A DNA stretch of 64,000 bases from Ruegeria lacuscaerulensis (GTDB taxonomy: Bacteria; Pseudomonadota; Alphaproteobacteria; Rhodobacterales; Rhodobacteraceae): the NCBI RefSeq assembly GCF_013033355.1, contig NZ_WQDY01000015.1:1-64000 (forward strand). The letters are read 5' to 3'. The position numbers and the translations under genes are program-made. Every line of letters begins with the position of its first letter. The first letter of the stretch is position 1. Below are positions 42,663-51,566 of the stretch, piece by piece. The notes below the pieces were generated by a model, which did no database searches, was not told the DNA's origin, and worked only from the letters and a program-made list of their open reading frames with translations.

Positions 42663-45071
42663 TTATTCTGCTGCAATTGCGCCTGAGGTGTCTGGAATTT
42701 CGCGGATTGGGGACCACTCAAGGTCGCCGTCGTATCTCCAAGCCAGTTGTCCGCTGTCATCCATGGCGATCAGGTGAAGCCACCCATTGTCAAAAAGCGC
42801 TTTGACGTCAGGGTGACGTGCCAAGATGTTTGACATCGCCTCGCGCGGGGCTTCGATGACCACCGTCAAGCGCAGAGGATCATGCTGGAATCCGTTGCCA
42901 TCATGCACGGACTGCCATGGCAAGCCCGGCCTGGGGGCGCCGTTATTGCCTTCCAGCACGCCTATCCCGCCAACCACATTGTGCAGAAGCTTGTTGCCTC
43001 CTCCGAACAAGTCGGGCGCAACGGTCGAACCGTAATATTGCAAGCTGATCCAGCTGGCCACGACAACCGGAGCAGTCATGATCAATTCAAGGACGCCAAA
43101 CCCATCATCCTGTCGCCAGTTGTAGTTGTGCAGAAATGCCCGCCCGGACAAGTCCGCGCCATTGGTCCGGTCACGTGGAGCGGCGACAAACGCACGACAC
43201 CCGGCAAGACCCCATTCGGGCCGTGTTTCAGCCCAATCACGTGCACGATGCAGAACTGCTGCAGACTCGTTTGCACGCGGCAGGCGTTGCGCGCGTTCTG
43301 CGCGGGACAGATCCCCTGCGGCATCCAACCAGGTTTTGAGCTGCGCAATCTCTGCCGCTGCGGTGCCTGATGGTAAATCCTGTTCGAACAAAGTGACCAT
43401 ATCAGTCGTCGTGTGATGCAACGCAGGTAAGAACATGGTGTCTTCGGGTATATCTATCCCTTGAGCCTGAAGACCGCTTCGAATGTCTGGATCATTCAAC
43501 AGCCCAGCCAAAAGGCGAGCGTTCACATCTCCGGCGTAGCCACCACAGGCCCCACATTGCAATGCGCTTTCATGGGGGTTGTTTGTGACGTCGGCCCCGT
43601 GGCCCGCCAACATGACAATTCGTGCGAAGTTATGGGTCAGCGACATCGCCGACAAAACAGACTTGGCCATACCGACCCGCGTTTCAAAGCTTAGGTAAGG
43701 GTCCAGTTTTGGCGCCGGTTCTGGTTTGGCCTTGTCACGCAGACCAAGCGAATCCCGCACAATTTTACCGGCATAAACCGGGCCGGTGGCCTCGACAAAG
43801 GCAAAGGACGACACGGCGGCCAGCTTGAACCGGCCCCATGCGCGTTTAGCCCGCGCCGTGTAGCGGCGGTTCAGGTCCGCTTTGACAGGTTCAACAGCTT
43901 CCGAGGTTGCCCCGGCTTTCAATAGAACCGGACCCCTGAACTCGGTCACGTCCGACCCTGCGGCCTTGTGTGCGCTGGCCAAACCGAAGAACCCGGCAAA
44001 GCCGATGGTTTCGATTTTGGCATCCTGCGCTTCGAGCGCCCTGCGGAAAACCTCAGAGCGGACGTCGATGCAGAACGCTGCCTGTATGTCAGGGCGTCCA
44101 TTGGAGGCGACGGGTTCGCTTTTTTTCAGTTTAATAGCCAAAGCGCGTTGTTGTGCGCGTTCAGCTGCATCCTGCAGGACAGCGTTGATAACCTCGGACT
44201 TGGACGGCGTGACGGGTGTGCGGTGCTTGGCTACGACCTCGGCCCAACGGGCGGCGATTTGGTCTTGGTAGAGGTCATATAGCGCCTCATCAAACACCAT
44301 GCGAACGGCCAGCAACTCGGCCACAGTGCTGTCCGGGCGTCCGTCCAATTCGGCCTGCCACAAATGATACCGGCCGTACTGCGCCCAACCTCCCAAGGTT
44401 ATCAACCAGCGATGGAACGTCGTTTTGGCGGCCTCAGTGTCGACGCCCAACCGCTCGGACGCCCGTCCTATGGCGCGCCAATGCGACCTGTTGGTTCGAG
44501 TGACAAAGGCGCAAAAGCCTTTCACACCGTGGATTTCAGGCGTCAGGTCACGCGTGGCGAATTCCCGCCACGACTGGAATACGCCGCCTGTATCGGCTTG
44601 CTGCCAGAGCGCCTGACCCTGATCAAAATGACCCGCAGCCCAGGCGCCGATGCGATCCTCGATCAAGCCAGGCCAATCAATACCAGAAACATCGGCAGCA
44701 AGTTCGGCGACGGTTGCCAGTGGCTGCGGCGTGTCCTGAGGTGTGTCTAATGCGTCCAGTATGTCTTGCAGGCTTGGTGCGTTAAATTGCCCTTCAACCG
44801 CCGACACAGCGGCGCGCACATCTTCTTGCGAGATTTCGTCGCTCTCAAATTTGGCTTTCCAGTATTCGCGAGCAGGGGTGATCCGTGTTCCGGCAACCCG
44901 TGCAAGGCGTGCCGCGGTGACAGAAAGTGGCTCATCAATCTGGCCAAGAAAGGGGTTCACCGCAACGCTAGAGGAAAGCGGGAACAGGGGCGGGATCGCT
45001 TTGGAGGCGTCGTTGGCCTCGGTCACAAGTTCCAACAAAGGGGCGGGGTAGGTTTCAAGTTTCGCAAACAT
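42663..45071 (-). CDS. dabA: DabA, inorganic carbon uptake protein (UPF0753/DUF2309)
   Basis: Cytoplasmic zinc protein distantly related to beta-carbonic anhydrase; with DabB it drives uptake and trapping of CO2 as bicarbonate. 802 residues. The four zinc-site residues known from the Halothiobacillus protein (Cys, Asp, His, Cys) are matched by C334 and D336 (FCIDVRSEV), H491 (LAGHGADV) and C506 (LQCGACGG); the 15-residue His-Cys spacing is the same. ATG 45071 follows AAAGGA, and a longer frame adds an odd tail. It is 14 bp downstream of dabB. All active-site residues present, so likely functional. Confidence 0.92.
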   Translation of the reverse strand: MFAKLETYPAPLLELVTEANDASKAIPPLFPLSSSVAVNPFLGQIDEPLSVTAARLARVAGTRITPAREYWKAKFESDEISQEDVRAAVSAVEGQFNAPSLQDILDALDTPQDTPQPLATVAELAADVSGIDWPGLIEDRIGAWAAGHFDQGQALWQQADTGGVFQSWREFATRDLTPEIHGVKGFCAFVTRTNRSHWRAIGRASERLGVDTEAAKTTFHRWLITLGGWAQYGRYHLWQAELDGRPDSTVAELLAVRMVFDEALYDLYQDQIAARWAEVVAKHRTPVTPSKSEVINAVLQDAAERAQQRALAIKLKKSEPVASNGRPDIQAAFCIDVRSEVFRRALEAQDAKIETIGFAGFFGLASAHKAAGSDVTEFRGPVLLKAGATSEAVEPVKADLNRRYTARAKRAWGRFKLAAVSSFAFVEATGPVYAGKIVRDSLGLRDKAKPEPAPKLDPYLSFETRVGMAKSVLSAMSLTHNFARIVMLAGHGADVTNNPHESALQCGACGGYAGDVNARLLAGLLNDPDIRSGLQAQGIDIPEDTMFLPALHHTTTDMVTLFEQDLPSGTAAAEIAQLKTWLDAAGDLSRAERAQRLPRANESAAVLHRARDWAETRPEWGLAGCRAFVAAPRDRTNGADLSGRAFLHNYNWRQDDGFGVLELIMTAPVVVASWISLQYYGSTVAPDLFGGGNKLLHNVVGGIGVLEGNNGAPRPGLPWQSVHDGNGFQHDPLRLTVVIEAPREAMSNILARHPDVKALFDNGWLHLIAMDDSGQLAWRYDGDLEWSPIREIPDTSGAIAAE

Positions 45072-45085
45072 GAGGAACGTTCCTT

Positions 45086-46636
45086 TCAAACGATCGAACG
45101 CTTGGACCAACCGTCCAGCAACTTATCGAAAACTGCATTTGCATAGAGACCATTGGTCAGGTGAACCCTTGGTCCTGCCGCTGCTGGGTGCGAGGCCCAT
45201 AACGGGAATGTCGCCTGTGCCACGGCAACACAGCCAAAGCTGATCAATGCGAGGATAATCAAAGCCCATTCAAGGGGGCCGGGGGCCGGAGTAGCTGGCA
45301 GGGTTCCCGCAGTCAGTTTCTGTGCTATGACCTGCAGGGCGAAATAGCTTACCGAAGTGACCAGAGCATAGGCGACAGTGCGTTGCATCAACGCCCTTGG
45401 GGCAGCATCGGCAAACCCTTGGGCCAAGAGATAAGCGACGCCGAAAATCAGGATGACTCCCAGTGCAATGGCCTGAACCGACTTTCCGTCAAACCCAACG
45501 ACCATGCCAACAAGTCCGTAGATTGCTATCGCGATCACAAAAGACAACAACACGTTACGCGCGCTTGGGACGGCAATCGGTCCAGGGCGGCGAATTGCAG
45601 CGACGTTTCGCACTGCTTCGCCTGCACTTAGGAACGCATGTGCCTTATACAGCGAATGGGCCACAATGTGCAGCAATGCCAGCGGGAACAGCGCTAAGCC
45701 ACATTGCATGACCATGAAGCCCATCTGGGCAATGGTCGACCATGCAAGCGATGTCTTTACTGCTGGTTGAGTCAGCATCACCAACCCGCCGAACAAGGCG
45801 GTGAACCCTCCCAACATGACCAACAAAGCCATCACACCCGGCGCAAGCAACATTACGTCGGCGAAACGTATTAGCAGCAGACCGCCAGCATTGATGACAC
45901 CTGCATGCAGCAGGGCCGAAACGGGCGTTGGGGCCTCCATAACCTCGGTCAGCCATCCATGCAGCGGGAACTGGGCTGAAGCCAGGACAGCAGACACGGC
46001 AATCAGAAAGGCAGCGGACATCGTCAGCCAGTTTGGTTCTACGACCGAAAGGATCGTTTTTATGTCTGTAGTCCCGGTGGCGACAACGATCAGCGCAAAA
46101 GCCAATGCCAAGGTCGCCTCGCTTAGCCGTGCAACGAAGGCTTTTTTACGTGCTGCGCGCTGCGCGGTGGCGCGTTCCGGATAGAATAGCAGCAATTTGT
46201 TCAATGCCAGGCTGGTCGCGACCCAAGCCACGAAGAACTGCACAAGGTTGCCGGACATGACCAATAGAAGAACCGACGCCAGTGTGACTGACATCCAGCC
46301 CGCGAAGGCACCTTGGTGGTCTTCGCCATCCATGTAAGTTCTGGAATAGCGGATCACGATCCAGCCGATGAAGTTGACTAGCAGCAGCATCACGGAACTC
46401 ACCGCATCCAGGTGAACCGAGAGCCCGATGCCGAACATCCCGATCAATGCCGATGTGCCGGGCCCGTTTATCACCAAAAATGTAGTTGCAAGGATCGAGG
46501 CAACAAAGGCCGCGAATGCGGCAACTTCAGTCAGGCCTGCTATGTTTCCCGGTCGTTTTCCCGGTTGCCGCGACGCAAACCATGCTGCCCCAAGTAAGAC
46601 GAGCGGGCCAAGAAGCGGCAAAAAAACGTAAGCCAT
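45086..46636 (-). CDS. dabB: DabB, proton-conducting membrane subunit (NuoL/MrpA-like)
   Basis: 516 residues with about 13-14 membrane helices, of the proton-conducting antiporter-like family. HGWLTEVMEAPTPVSALLHAG (about 224-244) and the VKTSLAWSTIAQMGFM segment (about 294-309) hold the conserved Lys/His of the channel. It lacks the long lateral helix of true NuoL, as in DabB. It couples proton-motive force to DabA. AAGGAAA precedes the ATG. First gene of the dabB-dabA operon, divergent from a LysR gene. Confidence 0.9.
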   Translation of the reverse strand: MAYVFLPLLGPLVLLGAAWFASRQPGKRPGNIAGLTEVAAFAAFVASILATTFLVINGPGTSALIGMFGIGLSVHLDAVSSVMLLLVNFIGWIVIRYSRTYMDGEDHQGAFAGWMSVTLASVLLLVMSGNLVQFFVAWVATSLALNKLLLFYPERATAQRAARKKAFVARLSEATLALAFALIVVATGTTDIKTILSVVEPNWLTMSAAFLIAVSAVLASAQFPLHGWLTEVMEAPTPVSALLHAGVINAGGLLLIRFADVMLLAPGVMALLVMLGGFTALFGGLVMLTQPAVKTSLAWSTIAQMGFMVMQCGLALFPLALLHIVAHSLYKAHAFLSAGEAVRNVAAIRRPGPIAVPSARNVLLSFVIAIAIYGLVGMVVGFDGKSVQAIALGVILIFGVAYLLAQGFADAAPRALMQRTVAYALVTSVSYFALQVIAQKLTAGTLPATPAPGPLEWALIILALISFGCVAVAQATFPLWASHPAAAGPRVHLTNGLYANAVFDKLLDGWSKRSIV

Positions 46637-46728
46637 AGTTCATTTCCTTCTGTGTCGCGGCCAAAGGGCCTTTTGCGGCAGATAGGACAGAATTTGTGAC
46701 AATAAAAATTCATTGTTTGCAAGATAAC

Positions 46729-46745
46729 GTTCTATTAAATAGAAC
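46729..46745. promoter_or_regulatory. Perfect 17-bp palindrome in the dabB-lysR intergenic region
   Basis: GTTCTATT-A-AATAGAAC, all 8 pairs matched, ending 3 bp before the start codon of the LysR gene and 93 bp upstream of dabB. It contains the A+T-rich interrupted-dyad form of LysR-type sites. Binding here would block the regulator's own translation start region and could activate dabB from afar. Confidence 0.6.
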
Positions 46746-46748
46746 AAT

Positions 46749-47639
46749 ATGCCATTGAACTATCACCATCTCCGATATTTTTGGGCCGTTGCGCATGACG
46801 GTAACCTGACCCGCACGGCGCAGCGTCTGAACCTGTCTCAGTCGGCTCTTTCTGTGCAAATCAAACAACTGGAAAAACGTTTGGGTCACGCCTTGTTTGA
46901 ACGCCGCGGTCGACAGTTGCAATTGACCGAGGCCGGTCGCATCGCACTGGACCATGCAGACGCGATTTTCGCCACGGGGCAAGAGCTTGTGGCCACGATG
47001 GAGGGAACAGTTCAGAACCGAAAGGCACTTAGGGTAGGGTCGCTGGCGACCCTGTCACGCAACTTTCAGATTGGGTTTTTAAGGCCCATCTTGTCTCGTA
47101 TGGATGTGGAGGTGATCCTAAGATCGGGCAGCCCGACCGAATTGTTAGAGGGGTTAGAGGCGCACAATCTGGACCTTGCCTTGATGAACAGGCCTCCCCC
47201 TGATGATAGTCTGACCCCTTTCGAAATTCACTCGATCGGTGAGCAAGAGGTTAGCATCGTGGGCACTCCGGCACGGTTGCAGCCTGATGCACCTTTGCGC
47301 GAGTTGTTGCATAAACAGCCGTTTATTCTGCCGACAACTGACAGCAGCGTTCGAACGGCCTTTGATGCGCTGGCCAGCCGGTTATCGGTTCGTCCACAGA
47401 TCGCCGCCGAGGTGGATGATATGGCGATGATGCGACTGCTCGCGCGCGAAGATATTGGCCTTGCGCTTGTGGCGCCTATCGTTGTGACAGACGAACTGAC
47501 TTCGGGTCGATTGAAAGAGGCCAAAGAGCATCCCCGGATCAAGGAAACGTTCTACGCGGTCACTCTACGACGGCGGTTTGTAAATCCTTTGGTGCAGCAG
47601 ATTTTGGAGCAGAATTCCGGCTCTGCATTCTTGACCTGA
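46749..47639 (+). CDS. LysR-family regulator, NhaR-like
   Basis: 296 residues. The N-terminal helix-turn-helix (MPLNYHHLRYFWAVAHDGNL, TRTAQRLNLSQSALSVQIKQ) has the N-Y-x-H-L-x-Y-F-W opening characteristic of NhaR rather than CbbR, then a periplasmic-binding-like effector domain from about 90. NhaR itself answers to sodium and alkaline pH, so a pH, Na+ or bicarbonate cue is conceivable. The ATG has no ribosome site: a palindrome occupies that place, so a leaderless or weakly initiated message is likely. Divergent from dabBA. Confidence 0.88.
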   Translation: MPLNYHHLRYFWAVAHDGNLTRTAQRLNLSQSALSVQIKQLEKRLGHALFERRGRQLQLTEAGRIALDHADAIFATGQELVATMEGTVQNRKALRVGSLATLSRNFQIGFLRPILSRMDVEVILRSGSPTELLEGLEAHNLDLALMNRPPPDDSLTPFEIHSIGEQEVSIVGTPARLQPDAPLRELLHKQPFILPTTDSSVRTAFDALASRLSVRPQIAAEVDDMAMMRLLAREDIGLALVAPIVVTDELTSGRLKEAKEHPRIKETFYAVTLRRRFVNPLVQQILEQNSGSAFLT

Positions 47640-47714
47640 TCAAAAAGCAACACTCGGCATCTTGCTCTGTCAAACTGTTCTTGCGCTTTGGCAGCCCATA
47701 AGCAACTTGACGGT

Positions 47715-48326
47715 ATGGAGAATTTGAACTGTCCGAATTGCGGGACGGACTGCCCGATTTCATTGACGTTGATTAAGGTCGTTGTTTGTCCGTCTTGCGG
47801 AACCACGCTGATGCTGAACGACGAAACGGCCTCGGTCGCGGGTGACCAAGGCGTGATGCATGATGCACCACTCTTATTCGGGGTTGGCGATCGGGTGGTG
47901 ATGGGCCGGACTTCGACCCGAATTCTAGGTCACGCACGATATTCTTACGGTCGCGGGTTTTGGGATGAGTTCTGCGGTGTGGATGAAGCCGGAGGAACCT
48001 GCTGGATTTCGGTCGACGAGGGTGACGTCGTGCGGCAAACCCGTTTGCAGGCGGACGACGCGCCAAAGAGCCAACCGCCCTTCAAACCTGGCGAAACATT
48101 ATATTTCGACTCGGCGGCATTTACGGTGACAGAAGTGGAAAGTGCCGAATGTATCGCGTTGCGCGGGCAGTTCGACGAAGCTCTGACCGTGGGAGAAACC
48201 TATCAATTCGTAAACGCGTCTGCCGGTGACGAAGCTTTGCTGTCCGGTGAGTTTTGGGATCAGTCCGGCGCGTGGTTCTATGGTCGCTGGTACGATCCTT
48301 TCGACATACAGGTCGAGCGCCAGTAA
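47715..48326 (+). CDS. DUF4178 protein with N-terminal zinc ribbon (first copy)
   Basis: 203 residues. A four-Cys zinc ribbon (CPNCGTDC...CPSCGTTL, about residues 5-32) is followed by one or two DUF4178-type beta units (GVGDRVVMGRTSTRILGHARYSYGRG... with WDEFCGVDEAGGTCWISVDEG). The W-F-Y-G-R-W-Y-D end is also typical. ATG 47715 is chosen since the ribbon starts there; an upstream TTG is less likely. Stop and next start share bases (TAATG). Function not established. Families with this ribbon occur in operons with DUF350 and SpeE/SpeD-like proteins. Confidence 0.8.
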   Translation: MENLNCPNCGTDCPISLTLIKVVVCPSCGTTLMLNDETASVAGDQGVMHDAPLLFGVGDRVVMGRTSTRILGHARYSYGRGFWDEFCGVDEAGGTCWISVDEGDVVRQTRLQADDAPKSQPPFKPGETLYFDSAAFTVTEVESAECIALRGQFDEALTVGETYQFVNASAGDEALLSGEFWDQSGAWFYGRWYDPFDIQVERQ

Positions 48327-49627
48327 TGACCAGAAACCCCGAGATACTGTCGATCAACTGCACGAGCTGCGGCGCGGGACTGGACGTGTTGGGTGGCGGT
48401 CGTGTCGTGGTACAAATCTGCCCCTATTGCGGTAGCGAACTGGACGTGCAGGACAACTACAGAACTCTCAGGCAGTTCAAGGGACTTACGCGTCCCAAGA
48501 CACCGTTTTCGATCGGGATGACCGGTGCGCTTTATGGGGTCGATTTCACCATTATCGGGTTGATCGAGCACTCAGAACGGTGGGGTGGGCGGTTTTACAC
48601 CTGGATTGATCACCAGCTTTATTCACCCACACATGGGTATGCGTGGCTAACGCTGGAAGCTGGCCATTTGGTGTTTACCCGACGCCACCGTGGGCCAGGT
48701 TGGATATCTGAGCGGGCAGTGGAAATATCAGAATATCCGCCGATTGTTCGCGTAAATGGAGAGCGGTTTGTCTATTTCGAAACGACGACAAGCTCGATCA
48801 CCTATGTCGAAGGTGAATTCACGTGGCGGCCAGAAATAGGCGAGCAAACCACAACCATCTCAGCGATGTCTGATGCGGCGATGCTGGGATTTTGTACGAC
48901 TGGCTCTGAACGCGAGAGCTATCGTTCGATTTATGTCCCCAGAAAAACAGTCGAAGACGCATTCGATGTTCAGCTTGATCAGAAACCTTTTCGCGTTCAC
49001 CCGCTTGAGCCATTTGTCGCCGGACCGAACTATGGCTTTGTGCTGTTTGCCTCGTGCGTGTTTGCGATCATCTGCCTTTTCATGTCCTTTGTTTTTGCCA
49101 GCCGCACGGGTGAAGATGTGCTGGGCGCGCATGTCCTGACGCGGGCGGATTTACCCGCAGAAATCACGTTCCCGCTGGAAGCCGACAGTCAGCTTACGCG
49201 TATTTCTTTTTCGGCCGATGTTCGCAACAGTTGGGCGTATCTGGATCTGGAATTGCTGGATCCAGATGACACTCCTGTCTTCCTCGCAGGCCGGACCATC
49301 GAGTATTATTCGGGCCGCGACGCCGACGGATCATGGAGCGAAGGCTCAAGACGCGCCAACCTGTCGTTTCGGCCAGAACGTACAGGCGATTACACACTAA
49401 CAGTGGACGTGCCCGACCAAGGGGTCTGGACCGGGCCGGGGGCATCCTCGGTTCAGAGTTATCCTTTCAACCAGCTCATGATCAATGTGCGTTCCGGTCT
49501 GTCCAGCAGCTTGTGGACGCTTGCGTTGGCCGGAGGCTTCGGGTTGTTGTTCTTGTTGCAATTCGGACGTAAATGGCTGCACCAGCGCGCCCGTTGGTCC
49601 GGAACCGATTGGGTGGATGAGGATTAA
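48326..49627 (+). CDS. DUF4178 protein with zinc ribbon and membrane anchors (second copy)
   Basis: 433 residues: zinc ribbon (INCTSCGAGLDV...QICPYCGSELDV, about 10-45), DUF4178 segment (about 55-200, FSIGMTGALYGVDFTIIGLIEHSERWGG), a membrane helix about 249-269, an extracytoplasmic beta-rich domain (about 270-390, with LEADSQLTRISFSADVRNSW) and a second helix about 400-418. It shares the ribbon and DUF4178 core with the upstream gene but adds a receptor-like outer domain. Translation is coupled through TAATG. Role unknown; the layout suggests it links an extracytoplasmic sensor to the cytoplasmic ribbon. Confidence 0.78.
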   Translation: MTRNPEILSINCTSCGAGLDVLGGGRVVVQICPYCGSELDVQDNYRTLRQFKGLTRPKTPFSIGMTGALYGVDFTIIGLIEHSERWGGRFYTWIDHQLYSPTHGYAWLTLEAGHLVFTRRHRGPGWISERAVEISEYPPIVRVNGERFVYFETTTSSITYVEGEFTWRPEIGEQTTTISAMSDAAMLGFCTTGSERESYRSIYVPRKTVEDAFDVQLDQKPFRVHPLEPFVAGPNYGFVLFASCVFAIICLFMSFVFASRTGEDVLGAHVLTRADLPAEITFPLEADSQLTRISFSADVRNSWAYLDLELLDPDDTPVFLAGRTIEYYSGRDADGSWSEGSRRANLSFRPERTGDYTLTVDVPDQGVWTGPGASSVQSYPFNQLMINVRSGLSSSLWTLALAGGFGLLFLLQFGRKWLHQRARWSGTDWVDED

Positions 49628-49793
49628 CGTGAACCTGTTCCGAGCGATTTTTATTGTCATTTCAACCACCGCAATCGCTTCAGTGGGGTACGTCGCATGG
49701 CACGGCTATGGCGCCGAGAGCCGGGATTTGGATACTTCGGTTCGCGTCGGTAGCAGTGGCGGCGGATATTATCGAACAGGTCGTGTAAAATAA
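49617..49793 (+). CDS. Small membrane protein with Gly-rich tail
   Basis: 58 residues: one N-terminal helix (about 8-28, FRAIFIVISTTAIASVGYVAW) and a short polar tail with VGSSGGGYYRTG. ATG 49617 overlaps the end of the previous gene; GTG 49629, preceded by GAGG, is an alternative and gives 54 residues. It sits 10 bp before the DUF350 gene. Small proteins with similar Ser/Gly/Tyr tails occur at this place in related operons. No function assigned. Confidence 0.6.
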   Translation: MRINVNLFRAIFIVISTTAIASVGYVAWHGYGAESRDLDTSVRVGSSGGGYYRTGRVK

Positions 49794-49803
49794 GGGAAAA
49801 CCA

Positions 49804-50028
49804 ATGGAATATCTGGCAGCGATTCAGATCGCCGAGATTGTAAGCACCATCTTCTACACTGTTCTTGGTGTCTCGTTGATGTGGGGTGTCTGGAAAGTGA
49901 TCGACTGGCTGACGCCGTTTTCCATCGTGCGCGAGATCGAGAAGGACCAGAACATTGCGCTGGCAATTCTGATCGGTCTGCTATTCGTGGCCGTCTCAAT
50001 TATCATCGCAGCTGTCATCCTGTCATGA
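49804..50028 (+). CDS. DUF350 family membrane protein
   Basis: 74 residues, two helices (about 12-32 and 50-71) joined by the conserved cytoplasmic FSIVREIEKDQNIALAILIG segment of DUF350, with the Glu-Asn pair at the start of helix 2. AAGGGAAAA lies just upstream. The stop overlaps the next start (ATGA at 50025-50028). DUF350 (YjfL-like) proteins accompany PspA-type membrane-stress and polyamine-linked operons; the biochemical role is unknown. Confidence 0.88.
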   Translation: MEYLAAIQIAEIVSTIFYTVLGVSLMWGVWKVIDWLTPFSIVREIEKDQNIALAILIGLLFVAVSIIIAAVILS

Positions 50029-51566
50029 CACCCGCTCCGGCGGTTCAGGCACGGGCGGTTTGGTTGCTGGCGGCGACCTTTCTGGTGGCCGTGGCTGGCC
50101 TGATCTACGAGCTGATTGCCGCAACTCTTTCCAGTTATCTGCTGGGCGACTCGGTGCGTCAGTTCTCGCTGGTTATCGGGATTTTCCTGTCGGCAATGGG
50201 GGTCGGCGCGTGGCTGTCGCGCTTTGTTACTCATGCTTTTTCGGGGTTTGTTTGGGCGCAAATTCTGTTGGGCATTGTCGGTGGCTTCATGGCCCCGGTT
50301 CTGTTCCTGAACTACGCGTGGATAGGTCAGGTGGCCTTGCCTTTGTACGCGGCACTGGTTGCGATCGGGATCTTGTCGGGCATGGAATTGCCCTTGATCG
50401 CGCGTGTGTTGGAGGAGATCGGGGCGCTAAAGTTCCGTTTCGAAAACGTGTTGAGCGTGGATTACGTGGGGGCTTTGGTGGCCTCACTGGCATTTCCGTT
50501 GTTGGTTATTCCGCATTTGGGATTGATGTCCGCAAGTCTTGCATTCGGCGCGTTAAATCTTGCGGTGGCGGGGCTGTCATTGCTGGTGTTTCGGGAGCTG
50601 GCGACCCGCAGGCAAGTCACAGTCTGGACGTTGGCCATGCTGGCAACGGTTGCGGGCCTATGGCAATCCGAACGGTTGGTCTCCATAACCGAGGCTGAGT
50701 TGTTTGAAGATGACATAGTCCTGTCGGAAAACACCCCATATCAACAGGTTACTGTTACGCAGTATCGAGACAGAGTGCGGCTGTTTCTGGACCACTCAAT
50801 CCAATTCGACAGCCTTGACGAACATCGGTATCACGAACCTTTGGTTCATCCTGCAATGGCTTTGGCACCACGCAGGGCTCAGGTGCTGGTTCTGGGCGGG
50901 GGGGACGGAATGGCCGTCAGAGAGGTGCTCCGCTACCCAGATGTTCACAATGTCACTTTGGTGGACCTTGATCCACGAGTCACCGAGTTGTTTCGCGATC
51001 ATCCTGCATTATCGAGTTTGAATGATTTTGCATTAAGGGATCCTCGCGTAACTATCCTAAGCAATGATGCGTGGAAATTCCTGGAACAGGATCACAAGAT
51101 TTATGATGTGATCATTGTAGATTTGCCTGACCCGAAATCCATAAGCTTGTCACGCCTGTATACTAGGCAATTCTATTCCATTCTGGTCGAACGCCTCAGC
51201 GCGCAAGGAATGCTTGTGACTCAAGCCGGTTCACCTTTTTTTGCCCGACAGGCGTTTTGGTCCGTTGTTGGAACGATCGAGTCCAGCCGGAATCCTCAGC
51301 AACCGGGGCAGGGGCTAAGTGTTTTGCCCTATCACAGCTACGTGCCCAGTTTCGGTGAGTGGGGGTTTGTGTTGGCCTCGCCAGCGCCTTTGTCAGGCCG
51401 AAAGATCTTGTTGCCGGGGGGGTTGCGATATCTTGATGAAGATGTTTGGCGTGCAACGCAGGTATTCGGAGCCGATACCGCGCGTATCGCGGCTGATCCG
51501 AATTCGCTGCAGTCACATGCTTTGGTCGGCTACTATTTGGACGGGTGGGATTTCTGGTTCCGTTAA
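50025..51566 (+). CDS. Membrane-embedded spermidine-synthase-like aminopropyltransferase
   Basis: 513 residues. The N-terminal half (about 10-215) has seven probable membrane helices with GLIYELIAATLSSYLLGDSV; the C-terminal half is a spermidine-synthase domain: YQQVTV (239-244), LDHSIQFDSLDEHRYHEPLVH (255-275), GGGDG (291-295) for decarboxylated AdoMet, VDLDP (313-317) and DLPDP (366-370). Catalytic residues of the SpeE fold therefore appear complete. The usual SpeE is soluble and has no membrane part. Translation is coupled to DUF350. Paired with speD on the opposite strand, which would supply decarboxylated AdoMet. The acceptor amine is unknown. Confidence 0.85.
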   Translation: MTPAPAVQARAVWLLAATFLVAVAGLIYELIAATLSSYLLGDSVRQFSLVIGIFLSAMGVGAWLSRFVTHAFSGFVWAQILLGIVGGFMAPVLFLNYAWIGQVALPLYAALVAIGILSGMELPLIARVLEEIGALKFRFENVLSVDYVGALVASLAFPLLVIPHLGLMSASLAFGALNLAVAGLSLLVFRELATRRQVTVWTLAMLATVAGLWQSERLVSITEAELFEDDIVLSENTPYQQVTVTQYRDRVRLFLDHSIQFDSLDEHRYHEPLVHPAMALAPRRAQVLVLGGGDGMAVREVLRYPDVHNVTLVDLDPRVTELFRDHPALSSLNDFALRDPRVTILSNDAWKFLEQDHKIYDVIIVDLPDPKSISLSRLYTRQFYSILVERLSAQGMLVTQAGSPFFARQAFWSVVGTIESSRNPQQPGQGLSVLPYHSYVPSFGEWGFVLASPAPLSGRKILLPGGLRYLDEDVWRATQVFGADTARIAADPNSLQSHALVGYYLDGWDFWFR

